Positions 23,866-35,145 are shown, counted from the stretch's first letter. The stretch: 64,000 nt of DNA from Macrothele yani (GCA_039090855.1 CM077025.1:100172489-100236488), one strand, 5' to 3'. The notes: generated by a model not told the origin, from the sequence alone. Program-made: numbers and translations.

Positions 23866-24790
23866 CATAACTTTCAATCATGGATAATCTCTCCCAATTC
23901 ATTCCAGCATACATTTCGGTTGTCCAAAGGTGGTCAGTTCTTCTAGCAATATGTCCAGCCCACTGCCGCTTGAGGATCTTTCCTTTGTACATATCATCAG
24001 CTCGTGTCATTTCCCTAGTCCATGTATTCCTCTTCTTATATTTCTTGGTTATACTAAGCATGGATCTCTATTTGCTTCTCTGAGTTGTCCACAGCATTTG
24101 AATATCTTTTTTAGTCCAAGTCCATGTCTCTGATCTATAAGTAAGAACTGGAAGGTTGCACTCATTAAGCACTTTTCTTTTAAAGCATAATGGTAAATTG
24201 CTCTTGAAAATTGTAATGTTTCTCCCGAAAGCTCTCCAACGAACTTTTATATACGCCTACTTCTTTCTTCTTCTATGTAGCTCTCGCTTAATATCTGTTG
24301 TCCAAGGTAAATGTAGGAATCAGTTACTTCTAGATTTGTACCATCAATAGCTAAATATTTAGTTCTTGTAAAACCATTGTACATCAACTTTGTAGATTTG
24401 CCCCATCAATGTATTCTTCTTCCTGCCTTTCCTGGTTATACTAAGTATGCATCTCTACTTGCTTCTCTGAGTTGTCCGCAGCCTCTGAATATCTTTTCTT
24501 AGTTCAAGTCCATGCCTCTGATTTATAAGTAAGAACTGGAAGGTTGCATTGATTAAGCATTTTCCTTTTAAGGCATAATGGTAAATCGCTCTGTTGTCCA
24601 AGGTAAATGTAGGAATCGGTTACTTCTAGATTTGCCCCGTCAATAGCTAAATCTTTAGTTCTTGTAAAACCATTTTACATCAACTTTGCTCTCTGTAAGT
24701 TTATTTTGAAACCCATTTCTTTGCTCTTGTCAGAAAGTTCCTGGATCATGCATTGTAGCTATGGGGGGGGGGAGTACCTGCAAAAATGAT
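23866..24790 (-). pseudogene. RTE-like LINE reverse-transcriptase remnant, rearranged
   Basis: The minus strand encodes blocks collinear with 30361-31095: 'RQWAGHIARRTDHLWTTEM' (23905-23960), further N-terminal thumb-region pieces, and at 24720-24790 'QELSDKSKEMGFKIN'-like sequence near the start of the shared region. A segment of about 190 bp is duplicated in direct orientation (about 24005-24195 and 24410-24600), so part of the RT is present twice. Frameshifts throughout. Truncated and inactive. Confidence 0.7.
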
Positions 24791-25521
24791 GACGTCCTCA
24801 GCAAAACGAAAGTGGGTTAAACAAATCCACATGCTTCGGATTTCGGACCTTCGGTACCACTTCGAACGGACCGAAAGCAGCTGGAAGTCGTGGCTCGCAG
24901 CTGCGGTAATGATCAAATAATCCTTGTAGAATCTTCAACAATGTGAACGACGTCCTTATCTTTGCGACGTACCATAAAACCGTGCTTTCAAATCTGAATG
25001 TGAGCAATTAAATTCTGAATGAACGTGCTTTCAATTCTGAATGTGAGCAATTAACATCTACCGAACATTTTGAGGAAGAAATGAGAATTTTAAACCGTCA
25101 AGTCTCCCGAAACTGGCGAAACATATTATAAGCAGTTTCTATTAATGGACAAATGACAAAGTACGGGGCGAAAATACTGTATCAGAAACCTGTACAAAAG
25201 TTTCAATTCCGATTTTAGTCTTAATTCCGATTTTAGTTAGATTGTAAGCAGTGATTTTTTGAACCTGGGGTAGCCGCCCAGCCTTCCTCACCTAAGTTAC
25301 CCTTCTAAGTTAACATAAGTTACCTTTCTGCTTGTTAATAACAGGACGCTGGACACACATCTAGACAGTTTGTAGTCGGAGAGTAGCGTCTGATTCGGTC
25401 CAGTAACGATGTGCTTTCTTGTCTCTTCTTGATGCGACGCGAAAGTGTTACACAAAAGCGATTACTTTCAGTTTAAGTTTAACATTAGTATGACTCATGA
25501 AAGTCTATTGCAGGTTATTTT
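24791..25521. other. No gene seen
   Basis: Contains a short direct duplication 'GTGCTTTCAA(A/T)TCTGAATGTGAGCAATTAA' at about 24982 and 25024. Otherwise featureless. Confidence 0.4.
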
Positions 25522-25735
25522 GCCACCCCAGTGGCGCAGTGGTCTAAGCGATGGTTTCTGATCATTCGTCCCTGAGGGGTCAGGGTTCGCATCCCGTGAG
25601 GCATGAATGTTGTGTTTATCTTACGGCATTGGCTCTCTCCTTTCCCTGGAACCAGTAGCCCAAAATTAGGGAAGGGCGACTGCTTACAACCCATTGAGTT
25701 GCTCACGGTGGTAATTAAAACCCCAATCAATTTAA
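25522..25735 (+). mobile_element. SINE-A copy, mildly diverged
   Basis: Head GCCACCCCAGTGGCGCAGTG at 25522; B-box mutated to GGTTCGCATCCCG; body 'CAAAATTAGGGAAGGGCGAC'; tail AATTTAAAAAAG. Confidence 0.9.
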
Positions 25736-25753
25736 AAAAGCTAATTTCGCGTG

Positions 25754-25957
25754 GTTTGGGGGGGGGGGGAGTTAACGACTTCCATGGCCAACTCACTGGG
25801 TTAAAAGCCCTTCCCTGTTCCTAAAATTTGCAACACTGGTTCGAGTAAGGGAATACAGCCTCAGACGTAAGACAAGCGCAACTCCTATGCTTCATCCGGG
25901 ACTCGGACCCAGGCCATTTCGAACAAATGATCTATGTACCAGTCAGCCATCGGGCAG
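25754..25957 (-). mobile_element. Highly diverged SINE-A remnant, minus strand
   Basis: The order of blocks matches SINE-A reversed: 'GTTAACGACTTCCATGGCCAACTCACTGG', 'AGACGTAAGACAAGCGCAAC', 'ATGCTTCATCCGGGACTCGGACCC'. Only short words are conserved, so this is an old copy next to the younger one. Confidence 0.65.
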
Positions 25958-26224
25958 CATATTGACGGTTGTTTCTCATGTAATGGTTGGACGTAATACC
26001 ATGTATGCAACGCAACGCAGCGTAGGCATGGAGATAACTTTGAACTTGCGTCCGTGCAGAAGTTCGTTGACAAACTGTTACAAGCTGATATTTTGGACCG
26101 CGTTGACGCCTAGTGTGGTAAGGTTTGTGTATTACGATCGTATTTTGAAGGCTGTTTGCGTTGAATCCGTGCCTGTAGAAGTGAATGACTGTGGGATTAA
26201 TAATGCATAGTGCTTGGTTTTGTT

Positions 26225-26440
26225 TTACTTCAGGGTTCATCGACAACCATCAGCAAACTCGGAGGGCTATAAGCAGTCACCTATCCTTAATTTAGGGAGA
26301 CAGTTTCCAGGGCAGCGACATAACGAACGCCATCTAATAAACACACCGCCATGTCTCTTCCAGGAGTCGAACCCTGGCTCATCTCTGACGAATGGTCATA
26401 AGACAGCACCTCAGACTGCTCGCCAATGGGGGAGGCACAT
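26225..26440 (-). mobile_element. Highly diverged SINE-A remnant, minus strand
   Basis: Recognisable from 'GGGCTATAAGCAGTCACCTATCC', 'TTTAGGGAGACAGTTTCCAGGG' and 'CCATGTCTCTTCCAGGAGTCGAACCCTGG' in the reversed SINE-A order. Confidence 0.75.
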
Positions 26441-26892
26441 ACATGTGTTTTTGTGCGCTATGCAGGTGTTGTAGGACCAACAGTGCGAGAAAATGTCTCT
26501 CTCCCGAGATTCTCTTATTTCAAGTGTTGCAACTCATGTTGTGGAGCTCTGTATGGAGAACAAAGTGGCCCAGCTTCATGACGATGGGAGGCTATTAAGC
26601 AAGGTGTTCTTACACGAGAATTCTGAGAGTTTGGCGAAAGTTTGCGAAGCCAGGATATGATGCTGCGGTTTGTGCTTTGACCACACGTCAAGGTGGTACA
26701 CATTCTGATGATAATAAAAGACACACGTACTATGTCTAACTAGCATGAAATGTAATGGGCACATGGAATGGCCAGAGCAAGCTTGTCTTATCTGGAGGGC
26801 GGCGAGATATGCAATTGCGTCTCTTCGAGTCCAAATGTACCCCCACTTCGACTCAAATAGGACGCAGTTTGACTTTGCACGTCAAGGAAAGG
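26441..26892. other. Unassigned; possible remnant of a DNA transposon
   Basis: No stretch is long enough to assign. The plus strand contains Tc1-like words ('FRVWRKFAKPGYD'-type reading near 26620) but with stops. Confidence 0.25.
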
Positions 26893-26906
26893 ACACTATA
26901 TGACCA

Positions 26907-27960
26907 AAAGTATCCGGGCACCCCTTTTTGAGTAAGTGGATTTGCCCTTATACGCCACAACCATAGCCTATACAATTATAAAGAGACGCCCATGGCCTGG
27001 CAAACATCATCGACAAGCATGAACAGTAGAATGGATTGTACAGCAGAGCTCAGTGACTTTCAGCGTGATATGGTCTTAGCAGCAAGTCAGTTCAAGATAT
27101 TTCTGCTGTAGATGCCACGATCAACTATGTGAAAACAGGAATTTGTCGGTGACGGGGATCGAACCTGCGTTTCCTTGCTCAGGTGTGAGTTGCTCTAACC
27201 AAGTTACAACGACAAAATATATCGCTGGAGATTTGTCGCCTTGACACGTGCTTCGCCTCTGTCGTACGTCACAACTAACTGTAAGGGATGTTATTGTGAA
27301 GTGGAAACACCTAGAAGAAACCAAACCGCAAAGACGACCTATTAAGTCACCTGAAATAACAGAGCGTGGGCCCCGAGTGATGAAGCGAGTGGTGCGACAA
27401 AATCGCCGGTCCTTGGTTTCAATGCGGTCCAAAATGCCTGTAGGAGCTAAGCCAACACTATAACAAATCGTCCAGAGATGAAGAAAATGGCTTTCCTAGG
27501 AGGACGTGCAGCCGAACACAAGCCTAACATCAGCAAGACCAACGTCAAGCGTCGGTTGGAGTAGTGCAAAGCTCGTCCCCAGTGAACTCTGGTTCAGTGG
27601 AAACATGTTTCTAGAGTGATGAATCACGCTTCAGCATCTGGCACTCCGACGGATGAATGTGTGTGTGTGTAATAATCCAAATGAACGCTACCTACCCAAC
27701 TGTGTTGTGCCAACTGTGAAGTTTGATGGAGGACGCATCATGTTCTGGGGCTGTTTTTTTTATGGTTTGGGCTGGTCTCCTTAGTTCCAGGGCATCGAAT
27801 TCTTAACGCTGAGGGCTATAGCTATAATGACATTCTAAGATTTCTGTGCCCCCAATATCATGGCAGTAGTTAGGTGAAGTCCCTTTCCTTTGCAAACAAC
27901 ATAACGCCCCCGTCCGTAAAGTGACATCCGTGCAGGAATGGTTTGAATTAGCTCTTCATC
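26907..27960 (+). pseudogene. Decayed Tc1-like element, left end present
   Basis: Begins with ACTATATGACCAAAAGTATC near 26907, a terminal sequence typical of Tc1-type elements. The plus strand then shows transposase traces: 'VIVKWKHLEETKPQRRP.KSPEITERGPRVMKR' (27285-27380), the helix-turn-helix and linker part, and 'HIMFWGCFF' near 27737-27765, corresponding to the VMVWG block. Many stops and frameshifts. The right terminal repeat was not found, so the copy appears truncated. A tRNA-like insertion interrupts it at about 27140-27235. Confidence 0.65.
27140..27235 (-). mobile_element. tRNA-like insertion in the Tc1 remnant
   Basis: On the minus strand it reads GTAACTTGGTTAGAGCAACT (D-arm like), then 'GCAGGTTCGATCCCCGTCACCGACA' (T-arm like, B-box GGTTCGATCCC). 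It may be the head of a further SINE family or a tRNA pseudogene. The tRNA fold is not complete enough to call a gene. Confidence 0.5.
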
Positions 27961-28209
27961 CCCATGGCGTAATCGGAAAGGTCACGGAGGTTAGGCCTCT
28001 CCGCTATTTCGTACAGCTCTTTACATGCATACGAGGTGTCTACACTTCATGGAGTAGGTTATTTTGTACCCTGATTAGCTGCACGGAATACTGAATTCGG
28101 TTAGCCGAAGTCTGAAAAAAGAAAATACTGAGGTACAGTATAAATTTCGAGTTCAAATTTTCAGTAAATTTATTCACTCGTTGTGAATTTCAATTCTTTA
28201 CGCTCATCA

Positions 28210-30060
28210 GAGTATGAATTTACTCTCCTGGTATCATCATTCTGGAAGAGCAACTTCCCCTAGGAAAGTTACGGGCCAGGAGTTATTTTCTACAGTGTTT
28301 TGCCAAAGTACCACCAAAGCCACGATCCCACGATCGTATCACTCAGCAGGTTTCAAGGACAGAAACTTCAATGATGGCATTTCGTCACAAAAGCGAAATG
28401 CCATCATTGTAGGAAATGGGCCATGGGGCAAACCAGGTGGTAGTCTGATGAGGCGAGATCGAGATCGCATGGAGTATGGCGTACGATCTCAACCTCTTTA
28501 AATTCCTGTTGTTCTCATCGAACCACTCTAGCGACGTGACTTGGGGCATTATCAACTTACAGCAACGCCTGCTTCCTAATGATGGGCGCTGGATAGCGTT
28601 GGCACAGAGCATCATGGGCCCTCTGCAGTTGTTCGGTATAGAGATTCCCGTCTACAGTTTGACCATCTGACACAAGTTCTCAGTGCACAGAATCCTCACA
28701 ATTCCACCAAGTACGCTGCATGACTTTCCTTTCGAACCGCTCTTTCTGCGTTCTTCCTGGGGTGGCCTCAGCCACTGGTTCACAGTAGCAGGATAACGTA
28801 GAAATACCCACTTTTCATCACCTGTGACAATACAACGTCAAAACCATTCGTCTTGTGCATTTGACAGCAACCTGCGACAGAGAGCGACACGTTGTTCCAC
28901 TTGCTGGGTGATCAATTCTTGGAAAACCATTCGTTCGCGCCCTGGAGGAGAAACCAAATTGGTGCAAGTGACGACGATGGCGGATTTGAATGACCTCCAG
29001 CATAGTTGCCAGTTGTCGTGTACTGGTACCAGAGTTTCCAGTTATCGTGTACTGTTACCAGGGTTTCCAGTTATCGTGTACTGGTACCAATGTTTCCAGT
29101 TGTCGTATACTGTCGCAGCTTCGATCAGGGTGTCAGTGTTTGTCGTCGTTGGACGTCCTGGCCTCGGCCTGTCTTCCAGACTAGTGTCTCCACCGTTGAA
29201 ACGCCGGAAGTGTTTCCCGGGATTTTCAACGCTGAAGACACTAGTCTCAAAGACAAGTCGAGGCCAGGAGGTTTCCGTCCTTTCAACTTGCCAGTTGTCG
29301 TGTACTGGTACTAGGGTTCGCTGTCACAGCTTCGACCAGGGTGTCAGTGTTTGTCATCGTCGTTGGAAGTCCTGGCTTCGGCTTGTCTTCGAGACTAGTG
29401 TCTCCACCGTTGAAACGCCGGAACTACTTCCCGGATTTTTCAACGTTGGAGACATTAGTCTCAAAGACAAGTCGAGGCCAGGACGTTTTTGCGTTTCTAA
29501 CTTGCCAGTTGTCGTGTACTGGTACCAGGGCTCGCTGTCACAGCTTCGACCAGAGTGTCAGTGTTTGTCATCGTCGTTGGACGTCTTGGCCACGGCTTGT
29601 CTTCGAGACTAGTGTCTCCACCGGTGAAACGCCGGAACTATTTCTTGGGATTTTCAACGCTGAAAACACTAGTCTCGAAGACAAGCCAGGACGTTTCCGC
29701 GATTTCAACTTGCCAGTTGTCGTGTACTGGTACCAGGGTTTGCTGTCACATCTTTGACCAGGGTGTCAGTGTTTGGCATCGTCGTTGGACGTCCTGACCT
29801 CGGCTTGTCTTCGAGACTAGTGTCTCCACCGTTGAAACGCCGGAACTATTTCCTGGGATTTTCAACGCTGAAAACACTAGTCTCGAAGACAAGTCGAGGC
29901 CAAGACGTTTTCGCGCCTTCAGTTGCACAAATGTTCTCTGTTTCTGCCACGTTTTACCTATCTTTTTCCAAGAATGGCGTATGAGCACCCGAACAGCACG
30001 TATATCGGCCTTCATCCTCTGCTCACCTGATAACGCAATGTGTCTCCGTGCCAAATGCAT
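28210..30060 (-). pseudogene. Decayed mariner transposase with expanded linker region
   Basis: On the minus strand the N-terminus near 30010-30060 reads 'EQRMKADIRAVRVLIRHSW', similar to the start of mariner transposases. The 'GDTSLEDKPRPGRP' linker follows (repeated in the array at 29010-29925). Towards 28990-28700 come 'TWWNCEDSVH' and 'LVSDGQTVDGNLYTEQLQRA' (the WWD and 'LPDGQTVDGDLY' blocks), and near 28500-28440 the 'PSHVARVV' and 'DYHL' blocks of the DD34D catalytic core. Frame changes and stops occur throughout. The C-terminal part contains a 16-bp-stem inverted duplication at 28369-28409. Terminal repeats were not located. Confidence 0.75.
29005..29925. repeat. Tandem array of hairpin units, about 211 bp x 4
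   Basis: The anchor GTGTCAGTGTTTG falls at 29130, 29341, 29555 and 29763, giving periods of 208-214 bp. Each unit contains an inverted repeat with arms of about 45 bp: CTTGTCTTCGAGACTAGTGT ... and its near-complement ending ACACTAGTCTC(A/G)AAGACAAG, around a loop of about 25 bases. Both arms, read on opposite strands, encode the mariner linker 'GD(T/I)SL(E/K)DK(P/S)RPGR'. The array starts with short 30-bp repeats of CCAGTTATCGTGTACTGGTA at 29010-29110. The long plus-strand frame across it is a by-product. Confidence 0.85.
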
Positions 30061-30360
30061 GTCATCAGCCTAATGTGTTTAGTACCGGGTACCCAGCAGA
30101 CGCTGGTGCGAGTTTCGCACAGGAATGGGGTCCCAATATTAAGTGTAACTCAAAACGGGACGAAATTTCGACTCACCTCGGTATCGTGTGAAAGATATTG
30201 TTGTTTATCTCATTTGCAATGAAAACTTGTTTCAAACACTAATGAGAAGCATTATAAGCAAATCATATTTCGCAGTCAAAGAACATTCAAGATGAGTTGA
30301 GGAAAGAAAATAAAACAGCTTCAAAAATTTATTTACTCAACAGTATTTATTTTTGCAACT
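30061..30360. other. No gene seen
   Basis: Unassigned sequence between the mariner remnant and the LINE remnant. Confidence 0.35.
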
Positions 30361-31118
30361 ACCCCATCAGAGCTGCAGAGTATGATCCAGGAACTTGCTG
30401 ACAAGAGTAAAGAAGTGGGATTAAAAATGAACTTTCAGAAGACAAAAGTGATGTTCAATGCTTTTACAAGAAATGAAGATTTATCGATTGATGGAGAAAA
30501 ACTGGAGATAACAGATACGTATGTTTATCTTGGACAGCAGTTATCAAGTGAGGGTCACATTGATGAAGAAATTAATCGGCGTACAAAACTTGCCTGGAGA
30601 GCTTTTGGAAGAAACAGCATAATTTTCAAGAGCAATATGCCATTATATCTTAAAAGAAAAGTGTTTGATCAATGCATCCTTCCAGTGCTTACGTATGGTG
30701 CAGAGACGTGGACCTTAACTAAAAGAGACATACAAAGGCTGCAGACAACTCAAAGAAGCATGGAGAGGTGCATGCTTGGTATAACCAGGAGAGATAAGAA
30801 GAGGAACTCGTGGATCCGAAAAATGACGAGAGTGGAAGACATCATGATCAGAGTTAAATCCCTGAAATGGCAATGGGCTGGACATACTGCCAGAAGGACA
30901 GACCATAGATGGACAGCCGAAATTTTAGATTGGATTCCAAGGGACAGGAAAAGACCCAGAAAAAGACCACATGGGAGATGGGTGGATGAAATTCGTAAAT
31001 ATGCGGGAGTGACATGGAGGAGACTGGCACAAGACAGACCGTTGTGGAGGAAACTTGGGGAGACCTTCGTCCAGCAGTGGATTGATAATGGTTGACAATG
31101 ATGATGATGATGATTTAT
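30361..31118 (+). mobile_element. 5'-truncated RTE-like LINE, 3' end of ORF2
   Basis: An uninterrupted frame from 30382 to TGA at 31093-31095 (237 codons) encodes the end of a non-LTR reverse transcriptase. It contains 'ELADKSKEVGLKMNFQKTK', 'YVYLGQQLSSEG' (the YLG block after the palm), 'VFDQCILPVLTYGAETWTLTK', 'QWAGHTARRTDHRW' and 'GRWVDEIRKYAGVTWRRLAQD'. The catalytic YADD block would lie upstream and is missing, so the copy is 5'-truncated, as is common for LINEs. The 3' end carries a (GAT)n tail (31102-31114), as in RTE-clade elements. The intact frame suggests fairly recent insertion. Similar pieces lie at 13.7, 15.9 and 23.9-24.8 kb. Confidence 0.85.
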
Positions 31119-31215
31119 TCCTAGGATTAGCGTTGCTGCTGTGCGTGCTAATCATATGGCTTATCTCATCAGATTTTACAAATATGTTACTGGGAAACCC
31201 GGTTCCTATGATATA

Positions 31216-32528
31216 CACTGACGGAAAAAAATCCCAACACCAAGAAGGGGTTGTGTTACATAAACGACAGTTGGTAGTCGGTGAGAGTACATCTGTAAGA
31301 TGACGTTTATGCAAATTTCGCGCTCAGCGCATACGTGTGGCGCTAGTAGCGCCCCTCGGAAGATGCAAAGCAGGTTTGATGTAAATACGCGCTGTAACGT
31401 TCGTGAGCGTTAGTTATCGTTGAGATTCGACGTAGTGTGTTGATGTTAGTCAAGAATGCCTTTAAGAAGACGAAGAAGCCATTATCAACAGCTCACGGAG
31501 TTTGAACGAGGTCGTGTAATAGGGCTACGAGAAGGTGAATTTTCTTTCCGCAATATTGCAGAACGACTTAGCAGGAATGTAGCCACTGTGCATGATTGTT
31601 GGCAGCGGTGGTCAAGGGAAGGTACTGCCTCAAGAAGACCGGGTTCCGGCCGGCCACGTGGCACTACTGAGAGGGAAGACCGCCGTGTACGGCGTATGGC
31701 CGTGGCGCATCGTACCGCATCTGCGGCAGCAATTCGAGCTGCAGTTGCCACCACAGTGACACAACGAACTGTTACAAATCGGTTACTTGAAGGACAGCTC
31801 CGAGCCAGACACCCTGTAGCGTGCATTCCACTTACTCCAAACCACCGTTTGCGACGTCCGTGGTGTCAAGCTAGAGCTCATTGGAGGACGGAGTGGAGAT
31901 CTGTTGTGTTTTCTGATGAAAGCCGGTTCTGCCTGGGTGCCAGTGATGGCCGTGTGTTGGTTAGAAGGAGGCCAGGTGAGCGCCTGTAACCAACCTGTCT
32001 GCGGTCGGGACACACTGGACCTACACCTGGAGTTATGGTCTGGGGAGCAATTTCCTATGACAGCAGGAGCACTCTCGTGGTTATCCCACGCACCCTGACA
32101 GCACAGTTGTACGTCGGTCTGGTGATTCAACCAGTTGTGCTGCCATTCATGAACAGCATTCCAGGGGGTGTTTTCCAACAGGATAACTCTCGCCCGCATA
32201 CCGCTGTTGTAACCCAACATGCTCTACAGAGTGTCGACATGTTGCCGTGGCCTGCTAGATCACCAGATCTTTCATCAATCGAGCACGTATGGGACATCAT
32301 TGGACGACAACTCCAGCGTCATCCCTAACCAGCATTAACCGTCCCTGTATTGACCGACCAAGTGCAACAGGCATGGAACTCCATCCCACAAACTGACATC
32401 CAGCACCTGTACGACACAATGCATGAACGTTTGCGTGTTTGCATTCAACATTCTGGCGGTTACACCGGTTATTAATGTACCAGCATTTCACATTTAAAAT
32501 GGTGTTGGGATTTTTTTTTCCGTCAGTG
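31216..32528 (+). mobile_element. Tc1-like transposon, nearly full length
   Basis: Terminal inverted repeats CACTGACGGAAAAAAATCCC (31216) and GGGATTTTTTTTTCCGTCAGTG (to 32528) are flanked by TA at 31214-31215 and 32529-32530. Its 1313 bp hold one transposase gene. Confidence 0.95.
31456..32475 (+). pseudogene. Tc1 transposase with two in-frame stops
   Basis: A single frame of 340 codons from ATG 31456 to TAA 32473-32475, broken only by TAA at 31987-31989 and TAA at 32326-32328. Order: paired-type helix-turn-helix ('LTEFERGRVIGLREGEFSFR', 'SRNVATVHDCW'), linker 'GSGRPRGTTEREDRRVRR', first catalytic Asp in 'VVFSDESRF' (about 31900), 'VMVWGAISY' (32032), second Asp in 'FQQDNSRPH' (about 32176), Glu in 'SSIEHVWD' (32278-32283), and the C-terminal 'CIQHSGGYTGY'. 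There are 32 residues between the second Asp and the Glu, two fewer than the usual 34. No frameshift is seen, so decay is by point mutation. DNA-binding and cut-and-paste function are inferred from the family. Confidence 0.9.
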
Positions 32529-32530
32529 TA

Positions 32531-32789
32531 GGTGATAAGCCAATTCCAGGATTTTAAGAACTTCTTTTGCAATATCCGGGAAATTACGCAGTGTTTTTGT
32601 TTGGAATTTATTATCCGCACGGCAAAATTTCACATTTAAATTTCCTTTATACTTGATTTCAACACAATGTTCCATTTCTTTATTAAATAATGCTTCACTG
32701 CTTTTCGTATTGGTAGGAAATTAATCACTGGAAGTACGCGTAGTTTGAGTTTCACGAATGTGAAACGTGGCTATCGATTTATTTAGTTT
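32531..32789. other. No recognised feature
   Basis: Short AT-rich spacer. Confidence 0.35.
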
Positions 32790-33061
32790 GTAACGTACCA
32801 GGAGATGTGACGTACCTGCCCTGAAGGACGCACACGACATAAAGGCAGATAGGAATCAGAATAAAACGTCCGCGTAGCTCAATTGGTAGAGCAACTTGTT
32901 CCGGAATGAGGGGACCCGTGTTCGAATCCTGGCGTGGACAGAAATGACGGAACAAGTTGCTCTACCAATTGAGCTACGCGGACGTTTTATTCTGATTGCT
33001 ATCTGCCTTTATGTCGTGTGCGTCCTTTCGGGCAGGTACGTCCCATCTCCTGGTACGTTAC
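32790..33061. mobile_element. Palindromic SINE-C: two inverted heads around one tRNA half
   Basis: Arms at 32790-32903 and 32948-33061 (114 bp each) are almost perfect complements, separated by 44 bases. Each arm holds GTAACGTACCAGGAGATGTG, the CGCACACGACATAAAGGCAG head and the 5' half of the tRNA-like part (GTCCGCGTAGCTCAATTGGT). The spacer holds the 3' half with the B-box (TGTTCGAATCCTGG). The tRNA-like part at 32872-32939 has matching acceptor ends (GTCCGCG / CGTGGAC). Confidence 0.9.
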
Positions 33062-33372
33062 AAGTTTTTGTTAGATTTTATTAATTACCATTATTTTTGA
33101 AATCTTAGGATTCACAAGAGCATTTCAGCCTAGGACGAATTGCTCGACCCTAATTTAGAGCCTTCGGTTTCCTGTCCTTTATCCTAGAAACAGAGTCTAC
33201 GTATTAAAGACAGGATAGTAATTCCAGCCTAAATGTCGCAGATTTTGTGTGATGACGTATAAAACATCTTTTTCCTATTTGGCATTCGAAGTCGGATGAG
33301 AGACGTTAGTAGTCCATTCGATGACCGGGAAAAAGTGATCTCTGAGTGGATGAAACAACATTTTCATTCTTT
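33062..33372. other. No gene seen
   Basis: Unassigned AT-rich stretch between the palindrome and the inverted 145-bp repeat copy. Confidence 0.35.
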
Positions 33373-33600
33373 TTTACGCTTTCCAACCGTAGGTTGAAGA
33401 AGCGTATATGCTCCAGCTTTGTCTGTCTGTCCGTCCGCACGATAACTCGCGTAGAAGTGGTTCGATTTCGATGAAATTTTAGTATGTGGTAGGGGACCAC
33501 CTCGGGACGAACCCTATTGAAAATAGGCGAAATGGGGTCGAAGGTCAGGGCATAGGAGAGGGATTCATTCCATTGCCATTATGCGTCATAACCAGTGGCG
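33373..33600 (-). repeat. 145-bp family copy, minus strand
   Basis: Starts with the complement of the A-tail and stem-loop (TTTTTACGCTTTCCAACCGT), the CAGACAGAC region, and about one monomer with 'CGAAATGGGGTCGAAGGTCAGG'. Same family as 22484-23338, with fewer monomers. Confidence 0.85.
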
Positions 33601-33819
33601 TCGGGTCATTATGGGCATGCGGGGAGCAGAAATGTTTTTCCTTTTAATTGAAAAAAACTCCGAAAGAAAATCTGTATTTTGTGAATGCTAATGTAAGCCA
33701 CTACAATAATTGATAATTGAGTAACTGAGTAACGCATTACGGCCTTCCATTTCCGTTTAAATCCACACACAACAAGTTCCAACCCCTTTCGCTCTTCCAA
33801 ATACATGGTGCGCAAAATT

Positions 33820-34935
33820 AAATGATGACAGAGAATATCGCACTAAGCACGCGGTGAATGGAAGAAAATGCATTGAACAGTATTGCAGTGTTAGATTGAA
33901 CTGAAGAAGACACTGGGCGATTCTCTGCACTGGCTAGTAATCGGTAAGAAGGAAGCAGGTCAATCCCAGTGGGAGATGTCCAGAGCGCTAAATATACCAC
34001 AGAATGTAATCTCAAGACTATGGAGGCGGTTCCTTAGTGCAGGAGAGCTATGTCGTCGAAAAGGTCAAGGCCGTCCCAGGGTTACCACTGCTGCTGAAGA
34101 CCGCTTTATGTTTCTAACAGAAGAGATCAACAGATAACAGGTAGGCAAGTGACCCTGGAGCTCGCAGCAGCACTGGTACGAGGATAACTCGATTTAACGT
34201 AGCTTGCATGAGAGGGGGATCCGTGTGAGTAGACCTATCATTTGTGTCCCCTAACGTCCTTCTCCAGAGGAAGCGCTTAAGGTGGAGTCGCTAAAATTGA
34301 CTGTGGAGACCAGACAACTATGCAACTGCGCGCGTGTGGTTTTAACGGACGAGTCACGAAACAGTTTGGTTCCCGATGTACTCTCATCTGGCGAGACCCA
34401 AGGACTCGCGACGGATCCTCAAATATCCATGAAAGGTCCAGTTTTCATGGTGGTGGTTTTCTTGTTTGGTGAGGCATCATTACATACGATCGCACCGACC
34501 TGCCTATGTTTTAGAGTGGTCCGATGATCTACCAGAGATATAGAGATGAGATTCTGGACCCCCTATGTTGGGCTGTTTAAGGTTGCCGTCTGCGCAGATT
34601 TCCTCCTGATGGACGATAACGCCAGACCGCATCGAACTCAACTGATGGATGAATATCTGGGCACAGAAGCGCTCAAATGGAGTGACCAGCATATTTGCCG
34701 AGCATGAATCCTATTGAGCATGTTTAGGATGCCTCGGAAATGCGAATTGCAGAATGCCAGCCCTGACCTACGACCTACCAAGAACTCTGAGTAGCTCTTT
34801 CTGACGAGCGGCGGTTAATTTCACGATTAATGGTCTCATTAACAATATGGGGAATCGTTGCGAGCGCTGTATGTCAATTAGTGGCTATAATACCTCTTGC
34901 TGACTATTTTGGAAAATGACAACGGAGAACTCTTA
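33820..34935 (+). pseudogene. Decayed Tc1-like transposase
   Basis: Fragments in several plus frames: 'ISRLWRRFLSAGELCRRKGQGRPRVTT' (34010-34090; helix-turn-helix end and GRPR linker), 'RQVTLELAAALVRG' (34142-34185), 'VLTDESR' (34340-34360; first catalytic Asp), 'FSWWWFSCLV' near 34450 in place of MVWG, 'MDDNARPHRTQLMD' region (34611-34645; second Asp in an altered frame), and 'PSMNPIEHV' (34699-34725; Glu). Frameshifts and stops throughout. No terminal inverted repeats recognised. Confidence 0.7.
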
Positions 34936-35145
34936 TTTTGCTCTCCCTGTTCCCATGTGCATATTTCCTGTTTATGATGTAGTATGTCTCAATTAAAGTT
35001 CCTGTCGAATATCATTGCATTTCCTTTCGTTCAACGCGATAATGTAGGATTCTGTAGAATATCGTTTAATTTCACATTTCACAATTTCCGTTTAAAACAC
35101 TTGATTTTCGTCTAATTTTTTTAAACGTTTCTTTCTCGCCTTCTA

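Noticed and set aside
28369..28409. MicroRNA-like hairpin
   Set aside because: The 16-bp stem is perfect and lies inside mariner coding sequence as an inverted duplication; it lacks the length and mismatches of a miRNA precursor.
28824..29612. The longest plus-strand frame of its region (262 codons) as a protein gene
   Set aside because: It runs through the tandem hairpin array. Its peptide is repeated because the DNA is, and the meaningful coding is mariner transposase on the other strand.
32872..32939. Functional tRNA gene
   Set aside because: The cloverleaf is partly plausible, but the sequence is the head of a repeated SINE with matching body copies at 44.2, 44.7, 46.05 and 46.4 kb.
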